From assembly GCA_947643405.1 (NCBI GenBank), contig CANRVY010000016.1, positions 1 to 37,525 of the forward strand: a stretch of DNA of 37,525 nt. Direction: 5' to 3'. The notes beneath the pieces were generated by a model that saw only the letters and a program-made list of their open reading frames with translations, was not told where the DNA came from and did no database searches. The DNA comes from an uncultured Mycoplasmatota bacterium. Lineage in GTDB: Bacteria > Bacillota_I > Bacilli_A > RF39 > UBA660. A program made the translations under genes and the position numbers. Below are positions 1 to 8,257 of this stretch, one piece after another; the stretch's first letter is position 1, and the number at the start of each line of letters is the position of its first letter.

Positions 1-7
1 TTATATC

Positions 8-34
8 AAAAAGCCGCACCTTTCTGGTGCGGTT
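8..34 (-). terminator. Rho-independent terminator, upstream gene unclear
   Basis: On the minus strand, arms at 26-34 and 12-20 form a GC-rich stem (core CCGCACC/GGTGCGG) with a 5-nt loop, followed by five T. The plus strand has no T run, so it works leftward. No ORF longer than a few codons lies between it and the kinase terminator at 192-224, so the transcript it ends is not identified. Confidence 0.75.
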
Positions 35-191
35 CAAATTTCAATTTAGGAATAGATACAAAATTCTATTTGTTTTTTTATGTTTTCATATGAATTCAGA
101 ATCTATTAGCCCTTTTTTATGACAATACTTTAAAACAACATCATTAGCTATTCGACAATATATATAATTGACTATTATAATATAAACACAA

Positions 192-224
192 TAAAAAAAA
201 GCTATGACTTTCCTGTTCATAACT
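192..224 (-). terminator. Terminator of the kinase/regulator operon
   Basis: Arms at 215-224 and 200-208 (AGTTATGAAC with GTCATAGCT, one bulged A and one wobble) precede eight T on the minus strand. It starts 7 nt after the stop codon of the sensor kinase gene. Confidence 0.8.
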
Positions 225-230
225 CTTTTC

Positions 231-1547
231 TCACTTTAGTTTAGAAACATCTACTATCAAGCGCTGCGTAAACTCATCACTTGAAACTCCCTTCTCATTT
301 TTTAACAACGAATTCCCATCCACTAATTTTTTCACCAAAGATAATCCATAGCCATGACCTTTTCCTTTGGTTGTGTATCCATGATTTTCTATTTCTTCTA
401 TTGGTATTGTTCCTTCATAATTATTAGATACAGAAATATAGAGTTTTTTATTTTCAATGCTCATTTCTAAATCGATAAATCTTTCATTTAAAGAACTAAC
501 TGCTTCTATTGCATTATCTAAAAAAACTCCTATAATTTTACAAATATCTAAAACAGTATGATCACCTAATTGAAGTAACTGAACTCTTTTTATTGCTTTA
601 TCAATACTTAAATCAAAATCAATATTATTTTCTTTCATTAATAACATTTTAGAATAAACCAAACCTCTAAGCCCGCCTTCTGGAATAATCGATGACTGCC
701 CCATCAATTGTTCATTATCTTTTAACTTATTTTCTACGATTTTATCAATATATTCGGGAATATTTTTTTCTTTATTTTTTATCATATTTCTGATTGTCAA
801 TAATTGATTTTTATTTTCATGATTACTTACTCGATATTGATCCAATATATCTTCGTACTCTTTCAAATTTGACAATGTAGTACTATATTTATCAAATACT
901 TTTAGATAATTATTTCGATTATAAAGTGAACTTACAATGATAATAAAATAAACAACCGTTACCAAAGTATTAAAAATTAACAAATATTTGAAATCAATTT
1001 TATAATATACATTCATTGCTGATACATTTGCGATTAAAATAACAACAAATACCAAAATAATTAAATATTCTGAATCTATTCTATCTGTTGCCTTTAATAT
1101 CTTTTGATATAAACTTGGTAAAAAAGTACAAAGTAAAAAAATTAATATAACAATAACAGCTACGGATGCATTAATCGCAAAGCCGCCAAATAAATTGCTT
1201 GCAATCAAATCTAAATTTACATCACACAATATTAATATCAATGCTAACGTAGTTTCTGCTATCATAATTACTATTTGAGTTATCGCTGGCATCAAAACAG
1301 TTCTTTTTATATTTTTCCTCATCAAAAAATAATTTAATAACATAGAAATAATTGTTGTACAAGCGATCTTTACAAATTTATCAACTATTGATACACTAAG
1401 CATTAATAAAAATACGTATAGAGCTAAAACAATATAAAACTTATAATCTTTAAAATCTATCTTTTTCTTTTCTAAACAATGCCATGCATATATATGAGAA
1501 AAACTAATAATAGAAATTCCTACTATATTACTAACTACCTCCATCAT
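231..1547 (-). CDS. AgrC-like sensor histidine kinase, GHKL family
   Basis: A membrane sensor kinase of 438 residues. Several hydrophobic helices fill roughly residues 1-210, followed by a linker/dimerisation helix with the H-box SNHENKNQLL (phospho-acceptor His243), an N-box FLDNAIEAV (Asn345) and a glycine box GKGHGYGLSLV near 395-405. This order is that of AgrC/ComD-type quorum-sensing kinases (HPK10), which normally detect peptides. The start overlaps the regulator stop codon (ATGA), so the two are translationally coupled; a second ATG follows directly. No agrB or agrD gene is visible in the window, so the ligand is unknown. Autophosphorylation and phosphotransfer to the adjacent LytTR regulator are inferred from the family. 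Confidence 0.88.
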   Translation of the reverse strand: MMEVVSNIVGISIISFSHIYAWHCLEKKKIDFKDYKFYIVLALYVFLLMLSVSIVDKFVKIACTTIISMLLNYFLMRKNIKRTVLMPAITQIVIMIAETTLALILILCDVNLDLIASNLFGGFAINASVAVIVILIFLLCTFLPSLYQKILKATDRIDSEYLIILVFVVILIANVSAMNVYYKIDFKYLLIFNTLVTVVYFIIIVSSLYNRNNYLKVFDKYSTTLSNLKEYEDILDQYRVSNHENKNQLLTIRNMIKNKEKNIPEYIDKIVENKLKDNEQLMGQSSIIPEGGLRGLVYSKMLLMKENNIDFDLSIDKAIKRVQLLQLGDHTVLDICKIIGVFLDNAIEAVSSLNERFIDLEMSIENKKLYISVSNNYEGTIPIEEIENHGYTTKGKGHGYGLSLVKKLVDGNSLLKNEKGVSSDEFTQRLIVDVSKLK

Positions 1548-2257
1548 ACTCCCCTAATCAACTCCTCTATTTTAAATCTAGTGGAAACAAGATCACTTTT
1601 CATACCATTGTCAAAGGTAACCAAATGTTCTTTCTTATTTACACTCATTATTCTTTCTTTATTCATTATACAAGCTCTATGAGTTTGGACAAAACTATCA
1701 TCCAATTTGGCACGAAAAAACGATAATGGTTTATGAACTTTAAATTCATTAAATTCGGTTACAATAATAGTTCCCCTACCTAAACTATCTTTTTCAATAT
1801 ATAAAATATCATGATATGGAAGAGCATAAAGAGTACTGCTATCTTCAAACCTTAAACATTTCCTTTTTTCTAATGCAGATATCGCTTTTCCTATATTATA
1901 TTGTAACCTATTCTTATAATCATCAAACTTGTTAATAAATGCTAAGAAAGTAATATCTTTTGATAGCAACCTTGGTCCTAATTCTTCATGACCTGTAATA
2001 AAGATAATCGCACTATCTTCATCTTTATGACGAATAATTCGTGCAACATCAATTCCAGTTCTAGTAGGAGCCTCAATATCTAAAATATAAATTTTAAACG
2101 AAAGCTTTTGATTAACGATTTTCATAAATTCATCATCGTAATCACTATATAAATGAGTTTTATATTCTATCTCTTTTGCCATCATAAACGTTGCGACAAC
2201 ATCTAGAATATTATCCCTCATCTCTAAATTGTCATCACAAATAATAAAATTAATCAT
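1544..2257 (-). CDS. LytTR-family response regulator (AgrA-like)
   Basis: Receiver domain with acidic pocket Asp8/Asp9 and phospho-acceptor Asp60 in the segment IYILDIEAP, followed by a C-terminal LytTR DNA-binding domain (about 135-235) with the typical stretch FVQTHRACIMN. Length (237 residues) fits AgrA. It is the first gene of a two-gene operon with the GHKL kinase, overlapping it by 4 nt. A promoter with a TTGCAC -35 and TAATAT -10 lies about 60-90 nt upstream and is covered by an inverted repeat, which suggests autoregulation. Regulated genes cannot be named from sequence. Confidence 0.9.
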   Translation of the reverse strand: MINFIICDDNLEMRDNILDVVATFMMAKEIEYKTHLYSDYDDEFMKIVNQKLSFKIYILDIEAPTRTGIDVARIIRHKDEDSAIIFITGHEELGPRLLSKDITFLAFINKFDDYKNRLQYNIGKAISALEKRKCLRFEDSSTLYALPYHDILYIEKDSLGRGTIIVTEFNEFKVHKPLSFFRAKLDDSFVQTHRACIMNKERIMSVNKKEHLVTFDNGMKSDLVSTRFKIEELIRGV

Positions 2258-2317
2258 ATTGTCACTCCTCCAAAATGATTACATCATCTCTATTGTTTAC
2301 TGTTTGCTATCTAATAA

Positions 2318-2346
2318 ATATTACCATAATTTGGTACATTGTGCAA
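2318..2346 (-). promoter_or_regulatory. Promoter of the LytTR/kinase operon
   Basis: Minus strand: -35 TTGCAC (2346-2341), 17-nt spacer, -10 TAATAT (2323-2318), about 60 nt upstream of the regulator start. Confidence 0.65.
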
Positions 2347-2359
2347 CCAATTTTCATGG
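2324..2359. repeat. Inverted repeat overlapping the LytTR operon promoter
   Basis: Arms CCATAATTTGGT (2324-2335) and ACCAATTTTCATGG (2346-2359) are imperfect inverted copies, sharing CCAT and TTGGT blocks. They flank and overlap the -35 element. There is no T run after it on the minus strand, so it is a better candidate operator than a terminator for the ATPase gene. Confidence 0.55.
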
Positions 2360-2367
2360 AGAAATAA

Positions 2368-4986
2368 CTAAACTCCTCCAATTTTTCCTTGATGTCTCAA
2401 ATATAACTTTCGAAGCCAATCTATAGGAACTACTGTTAAAGCTAATAGAATCATAATCTCAAACTCTTTAAATGTTAAACCTGCCGTTCTAAATAAAGAA
2501 CCTCCAAAATAAATCAGTAAAATTTGGACTACTAAAATAAAGAAAATGACAAACATAAATACTTTATTTTTAGCCAAATTAGCTAATAAATTAAGACGTT
2601 CTGTTCTAGCATTAAAACTATTAAAAATTCCCATAAAGATAAAAAGTCCAAAAAAAGCTGTCATTAAATATTTATCAGTTTCTGCAAACCTATAAAGATT
2701 ATGAACCCATGAAGATTTTAAAAAGAAAATACATAATAGTGATGAAAAACAACCTGTAAATAAAATTTCTCCCATCATATAAGAATTGATAATTGGTTCT
2801 TTTTTCTTCTTTGGATATTCACTCATATATTCTCTTAAAGGAGGTTCAAATGCAAACGCCAATCCTGCTAATGTATCCATAACCATATTAATCCATAACA
2901 TCTGTATAACTGTAACTGGAGTTTCAACTCCAATAAAAGGTCCAATAATTGATAAACTAATAGCACAAAAATTCATTGTTAATTGAAAAATAATAAATTT
3001 TCGAATACTTTTAAAGATTGTTCTTCCAAATAAAATTGCTTTAGAAATTGATAAAAAATTATCATCTAAAATAATAATATCACTTGCTTCTTTTGAAACT
3101 TCTGTTCCACTTCCCATAGAGAAACCAACATCTGCTCTTTTTAACGCGGGTGCATCATTAACGCCATCCCCTGTCATCCCTACAACCAACCCTAGCTCTT
3201 GTGAAATCCGAACCAGCCTACTTTTATCTTGTGGTAAAGCTCTAGCTACTACTCTTAAATTAGGCAACATTCTCTTCACTTCTTCATCACTTTTTGTTCG
3301 AAGTTCATCACTTGTTAAAACAATGTCATGCTCACTTTTTAATAACCCTACTTCTTTGGCAATCGAAGAAGCTGTATCTTTATTATCTCCAGTAATCATA
3401 ACAATCTCTATATGAGCATCATGTACTAACTTTACTCCTTCTATGGCTTCAGTTCTAATTTCATCTTTAATAAAAATTAGTCCTACAAAAGAAAGATCTC
3501 TAAAGCTCTCAGTTACAGAAGTTGCAAGTGCGATAACACGGATTCCCTTTTTTGTCATCTGATCTATTTCTGAATAAACCTCTTTTTTTGAATAAAAACC
3601 TCCTTTTTCTCCCTGTTCATTATAATATTTTGTACAAAAAGGTAATATCTTTTCTGGCGCACCTTTTATTAAAGTTAATCTACCATTATCCTCTATCGTT
3701 GTTAAAGCATATTTATTATTACTATCAAAAGGTATTATTTTTACTTTTTTCACTTTTCCACAAGTTTGTGATTTTACAAACTCCAATAATGCTCGATCTG
3801 TACTATTTCCTCCGATTACTTTATTTTTTTCCACATCATAACTACTAGCATTATTATAAAGGATTGAAGTTGTAACAATTTTATGCAGACTTGGATAATT
3901 TCTAAGTTCTAATTCTGTGGAAAATTTTTTTAAATTTCCTGATTCAAATCCAACCACTTCTAACTTTCCTTTTGTTAAAGTTCCTGTTTTATCAGTAAAA
4001 AGAATGTTCAAACTTCCTGCTGTTTCTATTCCAACTAATTTTCTTACCAGTACATTATTTTTAAGCATTCGTTTCATATTAGAAGATAATACTAATGTAA
4101 TCATCATAGGAAGACCTTCTGGAACGGCAACAACAATAATTGTTACGCTTAGTGTTAAGGCATATAAAATATGACCAAACATCACTGGAAAATTTGTAAT
4201 AGTTTCTATTACTTTACTCATCACAAATCCATTTTCAATAAAAATAACAGAAAACAAATAAGAAAGAGAAACTAATATTGCCCCTGCATATCCAATTTTA
4301 CTAATAAACTTGGCTAATTCATGAAGTTTTAATTTTAACGGGCTATCAGGCTGCTTTTCTTGCAGTTCACTAGCTAACTTACCATAAAATGTATCATTTC
4401 CTACATTCGTAACAATCATTTTTCCAGATTTAGAATAAACAACAGTTCCTCTATAAACAAAGTTTTTTTCTGTTCCTTTTTCCAATAATGATTTTACTGC
4501 TTCCTTATAAGCTTCTTTTGTTTCACCATTTAAAGCAGACTCATCGACTGTAATTTCGCCTTCTATCAATTTTCCATCGGCAGGAATTTTATCTCCAGAC
4601 TCTAATAACACAATATCGCCTACAACAATTTCATCAATTGGAAGTTCTACTATAGTTCCATTTCGAAGAACACGACATTTAATTTTAGAAGATTCTTCTT
4701 GTAACTTAGCAAAAGCCTGCTCACTCCCATATTCAGAAATTGTAGAAATAAAAGACGCTAAAAAAATGGCAATTACGATACCTACAGTTTCATACCAGTC
4801 AAAATTTTGAATTAAAAAAATTGTTTTAATAGCGAGTGCAATTAATAGAATTTTAATAATTGGATCTCCTAATGTTTCTAAAAGTAATTTCCAAAAGCTA
4901 TCTTGTTTTTTTGAAGTAATTTGATTACTACCATACTTACTACGATTCTCTGCTACTTGTTTTTCTGTAAGCCCTATTCTTTCCAT
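2368..4986 (-). CDS. Calcium-type P-type ATPase (P2, PMCA/SERCA-like)
   Basis: An 872-residue membrane cation pump with all P-type ATPase landmarks. These are the actuator motif LNGET, the M4 ion-binding motif PEGLP (near 289), the phosphorylation motif DKTGTLT (Asp near 331), a nucleotide-binding domain with KGAPE, and the hinge motif TGDGVNDAPAL (near 605), with helices grouped at the N-terminus, middle and C-terminus. The PEGLP sequence and a C-terminal cation-ATPase domain fit the P2A/P2B calcium group, so it probably expels Ca2+ from the cytoplasm; Mn2+ cannot be excluded. The start is supported by AGGAGG 7 nt upstream of ATG. It stands alone, upstream of the LytTR operon on the same strand with no clear terminator between. 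Confidence 0.93.
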   Translation of the reverse strand: MERIGLTEKQVAENRSKYGSNQITSKKQDSFWKLLLETLGDPIIKILLIALAIKTIFLIQNFDWYETVGIVIAIFLASFISTISEYGSEQAFAKLQEESSKIKCRVLRNGTIVELPIDEIVVGDIVLLESGDKIPADGKLIEGEITVDESALNGETKEAYKEAVKSLLEKGTEKNFVYRGTVVYSKSGKMIVTNVGNDTFYGKLASELQEKQPDSPLKLKLHELAKFISKIGYAGAILVSLSYLFSVIFIENGFVMSKVIETITNFPVMFGHILYALTLSVTIIVVAVPEGLPMMITLVLSSNMKRMLKNNVLVRKLVGIETAGSLNILFTDKTGTLTKGKLEVVGFESGNLKKFSTELELRNYPSLHKIVTTSILYNNASSYDVEKNKVIGGNSTDRALLEFVKSQTCGKVKKVKIIPFDSNNKYALTTIEDNGRLTLIKGAPEKILPFCTKYYNEQGEKGGFYSKKEVYSEIDQMTKKGIRVIALATSVTESFRDLSFVGLIFIKDEIRTEAIEGVKLVHDAHIEIVMITGDNKDTASSIAKEVGLLKSEHDIVLTSDELRTKSDEEVKRMLPNLRVVARALPQDKSRLVRISQELGLVVGMTGDGVNDAPALKRADVGFSMGSGTEVSKEASDIIILDDNFLSISKAILFGRTIFKSIRKFIIFQLTMNFCAISLSIIGPFIGVETPVTVIQMLWINMVMDTLAGLAFAFEPPLREYMSEYPKKKKEPIINSYMMGEILFTGCFSSLLCIFFLKSSWVHNLYRFAETDKYLMTAFFGLFIFMGIFNSFNARTERLNLLANLAKNKVFMFVIFFILVVQILLIYFGGSLFRTAGLTFKEFEIMILLALTVVPIDWLRKLYLRHQGKIGGV

Positions 4987-5047
4987 AAGTTCCCTCCTAA
5001 TCCACTATATTAGGCAACTCTTACAAATAGAAAATAAAAAAAACGAC

Positions 5048-5079
5048 AAAAAAAGAGAAATTATATTCTTTTCTCTTTT
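5048..5079 (-). terminator. Terminator with stop codon in its loop
   Basis: Perfect 10-bp arms at 5070-5079 and 5051-5060 (AAAAGAGAAA with TTTCTCTTTT), followed by a T run. The TAA stop of the small gene at 5061-5063 sits in the loop. Confidence 0.8.
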
Positions 5080-5492
5080 GGTAAACATTCTAATAAACGA
5101 TTCATTTCTTTTTCTGCTTCTAACACTTGATGCTTATAAACAGCCTCTATATATCCTTTTCCAAATCGTTTTGTCATAAATTCTCTCATACTAGCTGTAT
5201 AATCTGCTGCTGTTTCTCGTCCGCTTGCTCCTACATTATCAATTGCCATATCAAAATCTTTTACAACATAACCATCTAATACCCTAGCACCATCATAAGA
5301 ACAAACCCAAAAATATCGTTCTCCAGCCAAATCACTTCGATCTAGTTCATCATGTATTACAACACCACTTACTGTTGATTCTGAAGAAAATAATCCTCGT
5401 TCTATATTTTTTTTATTTTGCTTTGCAATACAGAAATTTATTAATTCTATAAAATCATTTTCTCCTAATCTTGTAATATATTCTAATTCCAT
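5061..5492 (-). CDS. Hypothetical protein, 143 residues
   Basis: I do not recognise this family. The protein is soluble and acidic-to-neutral, with no signal peptide or membrane helix, a C-terminal charged helix and a central stretch GERYFWVCSYDGARVLDGY that looks like beta strands. The ATG at 5492 is preferred over an upstream ATG at 5525, because GGGGG lies 9 nt before it and the upstream start would fall inside the promoter region. A promoter (TTGCTT, 16 nt, TATAAT) at 5515-5542 and a terminator in the gene's end make it a single-gene transcript. It lies next to a decayed TIGR04141-like gene, so it may be accessory. Confidence 0.75.
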   Translation of the reverse strand: MELEYITRLGENDFIELINFCIAKQNKKNIERGLFSSESTVSGVVIHDELDRSDLAGERYFWVCSYDGARVLDGYVVKDFDMAIDNVGASGRETAADYTASMREFMTKRFGKGYIEAVYKHQVLEAEKEMNRLLECLPKEKRI

Positions 5493-5514
5493 TATATCAG
5501 TCCCCCTTCTAGTT

Positions 5515-5542
5515 ATTATATACAAAAGCTAGGAAAAAGCAA
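5515..5542 (-). promoter_or_regulatory. Promoter of the 143-residue hypothetical gene
   Basis: Minus strand -35 TTGCTT (5542-5537), 16-nt spacer, perfect -10 TATAAT (5520-5515), followed by the ribosome site AAGGGGG before ATG at 5492. Confidence 0.65.
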
Positions 5543-5556
5543 GTAAAACTTTTACT

Positions 5557-7281
5557 TCATGATAAGTCCATAACTAAAAAATCATATTTTAACCACTTCA
5601 TTTTTTCTTTCAAAAGATTTGTTAAGAATTTTCCATAATTACTTTTAGCTGACAAATTATAATTTTGGATAAAACTTGCAATATAACAAATTTTTTTATT
5701 CAAAAACGATTCAACAAAATCATTTTCTGAGATTTGCAAAGTCTCTTTATATTCTTCCTCATACTTTGCTTTTATTTTCTGATAATAACCTTTTAAAAAC
5801 TTCCGTCTATTTTTAGTTGCCATTTGGCTATATAAATAATTTGCTGCTGTCTCCATCTGATTTGCTAAATCTCGTACTCCTAACCCATCAAAATAGCCTT
5901 TATTATGCATCAAATATATAGTTTCATCCGACTCACTCCAAAAAATAAAATCTGCTAATTCAATATATTTTTCCAGAACAGTGTGAGCTTCTATCATATT
6001 AAGCTACTTTCTCATAGCATTGTTATATCCGTTTTCATTATTAGCATATACATTTTTTAGCTTATAATCTTCTTTTAGATGTTTTATCCTATCTTCATTA
6101 GCAAGATAATTTATTTTAAAATCTTCATTAATTAATTAATTGTGAAGCATCTGAATTTAATTCCACCCACTGATTTTGATAAAGATAATATACCTCCTTT
6201 TCTTCTCCTATTTCTAAAAAGTCTTGCAAGCAAGAAAGAAGTGGACTTGGAAATAAAACATATTTCCCCTCTTCATCATACGTAGATAAAGACCATTCTT
6301 TTAACATTTTTGTTAAAAATGCTTTTGTTAGCTTTATCTTTTCTTGTTCTAAATAATGAAATAATTCTTCCAAAGAAATTGGACTTTCAGATTCATAAAC
6401 TGTTTTATTTCCATCTGAAATTCGATATTTAAAAGAATCTATACAGTAGCGCAAATAATCATCTCCTACAATCACAAAATTCCCGTATTTTAACTCTTGA
6501 AATTCGGCTACCATTGGGCTTCCATTTCTTGCTTTCTTACCTTTTTACTTTTCTTAATCGAAACAAATTGATTAATCATAAAAGTACTTTTTTTAGTTTC
6601 TATAAAATCCAAATTATGCAATAAAACTTTAAGCTCTTCCAATGTGATTGACCTTTTTACGACTAGCTGGTCAGTTACAGAAATTCCTGTTTTCCTTTTA
6701 GACGAAGAAGCTAAACCTAACTTACTAAGATAAGATGCATCTAATTCTAACAATATGGAACTAGATAATTTTGTAATGTCATAACTTCCAGTAAAATCAT
6801 CATTTTGACGGTTTATTTTCTGCTCTGATATTACTGTATACTGCTTTTTCTGACCTTAAGACAGCTGACGTTCTCTCTACTAATTTTGGAACTAGATTAA
6901 TTCCATAATTATCTTCCGTATATTCTTTTACCTATTTACTAGTATAATCTCCTGTCACTATATAAATATTATGCTCTGTAGAGTAAAATAATAAATAACT
7001 ATACCTAGCATTTTTCATTTCATCTAAATTTTCTATATTTTCAAGAATTAGTCCTTTAATTAAATCTGTCCATGGGGGTGCTGAATAAGAAATGATTAAA
7101 AAACCTTCAAAACCAGTTTTGGATAATATTACTTTTTATCTTTTGCATTCGTTATCTTTTTTCCAATTGTATCTAACAATTTTTCTTTTATTTGTGAAAC
7201 TTCTTTTTTATTAATTTCAAATATTTCTTCTACTTTTTCCAAATCAACTTTATAAATACTAAATTGACCAGTTTCTTTCAT
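5557..7281 (-). pseudogene. Decayed TIGR04141/DUF6119-like 'sporadically distributed' protein gene
   Basis: Stitching frames together gives one ancestral protein starting MKETGQFSIYKVDLE and ending LKYDFLVMDLS. Characteristic pieces of the TIGR04141 family survive in order: YSYLLFYSTEHNIYIVTG, DNYGINLVPKLVER, a long middle part, then IELADFIFW and DLANQMETAANYL near the C-terminus. At least six lesions break it. These are a frameshift near 7130, an in-frame TAG at 6932-6934, frameshifts near 6805 and 6510, a 4-nt excess in an ATTA repeat near 6127-6141, and an in-frame TAG at 6004-6006. The promoter (7328-7355) and ribosome site (GAAGG 6 nt before ATG 7281) remain. The family assignment is from motif memory. 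The function of intact members is unknown to me; they are sporadic and probably mobile. Confidence 0.75.
6127..6141. repeat. ATTA tetranucleotide repeat
   Basis: A run of four-base ATTA units inside the broken TIGR04141-like gene. Removing one unit would restore the frame QLIN-EDF, so one extra unit (slippage) explains this frameshift. Confidence 0.7.
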
Positions 7282-7327
7282 ACTACGCCTTCTTTCAATA
7301 AATCAACTAGTTTCTTTATAATTTTCT

Positions 7328-7355
7328 ATTATAACAAATCAAATATAAATTTCAA
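7328..7355 (-). promoter_or_regulatory. Promoter of the TIGR04141-like pseudogene
   Basis: Minus strand -35 TTGAAA (7355-7350), 16-nt spacer, perfect -10 TATAAT (7333-7328), about 45 nt upstream of the old start codon. Confidence 0.6.
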
Positions 7356-7365
7356 GTTTTTATAC

Positions 7366-7393
7366 AAAAAAACAAGAAAATCATTTTCCTTGT
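7366..7393 (-). terminator. Terminator with stop codon as its loop
   Basis: Arms at 7384-7393 and 7372-7380 pair with one bulge; the TGA stop of the HTH gene (7381-7383) is the loop itself, followed by seven T. Confidence 0.75.
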
Positions 7394-7728
7394 TCTTTAT
7401 CTAATAAACCATTTTTCTTTAAAATATAATAAATGCATGAATAACTACGTCTACCATAAAATTTACAGAAGCGTCTAACACTAGCATTACTTCTTCTGTA
7501 TAAACCAACAATCTTTTCCTCCTCCTCTTTTGAAATAGCTTTATAAGATGGCTTATTTTTATTTCCATGCTCTAATTGAATTGTATCATTTACAATTTCA
7601 CGCTTTAATCTCAAAATATACTTCGGATGATAACCCGTAATTTGCGCGATTTCTTCATAAGTTAACATTGATTTTCCATTTAATTTATCTTTAATTAAAT
7701 CAACTGTATCCTTTTTATTATATTTCAT
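7381..7728 (-). CDS. Small helix-turn-helix protein resembling an ISNCY-type transposase N-terminus
   Basis: 115 residues, basic. An HTH sits at about residues 20-45 (LTYEEIAQITGYHPKYILRLKREI). It is followed by the linker LEHGNKNKPSYKAISKEEEEKI and a second helical region ending YYILKKNGL, as in the DNA-binding front part of ISNCY-like transposases. No catalytic domain follows, so it is either a domesticated or truncated transposase piece or a free-standing regulator. ATG at 7728 is preferred over GTG 7737 because GGTGG lies 5 nt before it. Its promoter and terminator make it a single transcript with a leader of only about 15 nt. Confidence 0.7.
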   Translation of the reverse strand: MKYNKKDTVDLIKDKLNGKSMLTYEEIAQITGYHPKYILRLKREIVNDTIQLEHGNKNKPSYKAISKEEEEKIVGLYRRSNASVRRFCKFYGRRSYSCIYYILKKNGLLDKEQGK

Positions 7729-7746
7729 AAGAACCACCCAACTGGA

Positions 7747-7776
7747 TTATATCATAGAAGGTAATAAAATTTCAAG
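7747..7776 (-). promoter_or_regulatory. Promoter of the HTH gene
   Basis: Minus strand TTGAAA, 18-nt spacer, perfect TATAAT. It overlaps the 3' end of the sortase gene, so transcription of the HTH gene starts at the sortase stop codon region. Confidence 0.55.
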
Positions 7777-8257
7777 ATATCTTATTTTTAGAACATATCA
7801 CAATTAATCGCTTCTGATCATTCTCTGTACATGTAATTAATGTCAACTGTTCCTCTATAGAATCATACATATATTGTACTTCTGTCGGCTTTACACTTTT
7901 CTTATCAATGACAGTATATCTTACTACTTTATTACCTTTTTTCAAATATACTTTCATTCCTATTTGAATATTTTGTAATTGATGAAATACAATTGGAATA
8001 TCATGTCCGGCAATGACAATGTTATTTTTGTTTCCAGGAATATACGTTGCAAAGGAATCGTCAATATGATTGACAGTACCGATTTTAACAAATCGTTCAA
8101 AATCCCATTCTGGAATTTCTAGCCGTATTGTTTCTTCTTTCTCTAAAAACAATTTATCCTCATAATAAGAGTTCATTGTAATTGTTTCTTCATAAACATT
8201 TGCTGTTACAAGAAACAAACTGAAACATAGTAATAATCCTCCAAATAATTTTTTCAT
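7772..8257 (-). CDS. Compact sortase (cysteine transpeptidase)
   Basis: 161 residues with an N-terminal signal-anchor (about 5-20) and a minimal sortase barrel. The catalytic set is visible: His85 in IVIAGHD, Cys143 in TLITC and Arg150 in QKRLIV. Sortases cleave LPXTG-like signals after Thr and join the protein to the cell wall or to another pilin. The gene overlaps the upstream adhesin gene by 4 nt (ATGA) and that protein carries LPNTSG, so it is almost certainly its dedicated partner. The length is short for a sortase. Class assignment is uncertain; class D or an unclassified small type is most likely. Confidence 0.88.
   Translation of the reverse strand: MKKLFGGLLLCFSLFLVTANVYEETITMNSYYEDKLFLEKEETIRLEIPEWDFERFVKIGTVNHIDDSFATYIPGNKNNIVIAGHDIPIVFHQLQNIQIGMKVYLKKGNKVVRYTVIDKKSVKPTEVQYMYDSIEEQLTLITCTENDQKRLIVICSKNKIS

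Noticed and set aside
1-191. An agrD-like autoinducer peptide gene beside the AgrC-like kinase
   Set aside because: Reading all frames of both strands gave only very short frames with no leader-core-tail pattern and no agrB.
3552-4174. Plus-strand reading frames opposite the P-type ATPase gene
   Set aside because: They are antisense to well-defined catalytic motifs, lack ribosome sites, and are low-complexity Leu/Tyr/Phe strings.
5557-6753. Three separate small hypothetical genes
   Set aside because: Their products join in order into one TIGR04141-like protein, with stops and frameshifts between; they are treated as one pseudogene.
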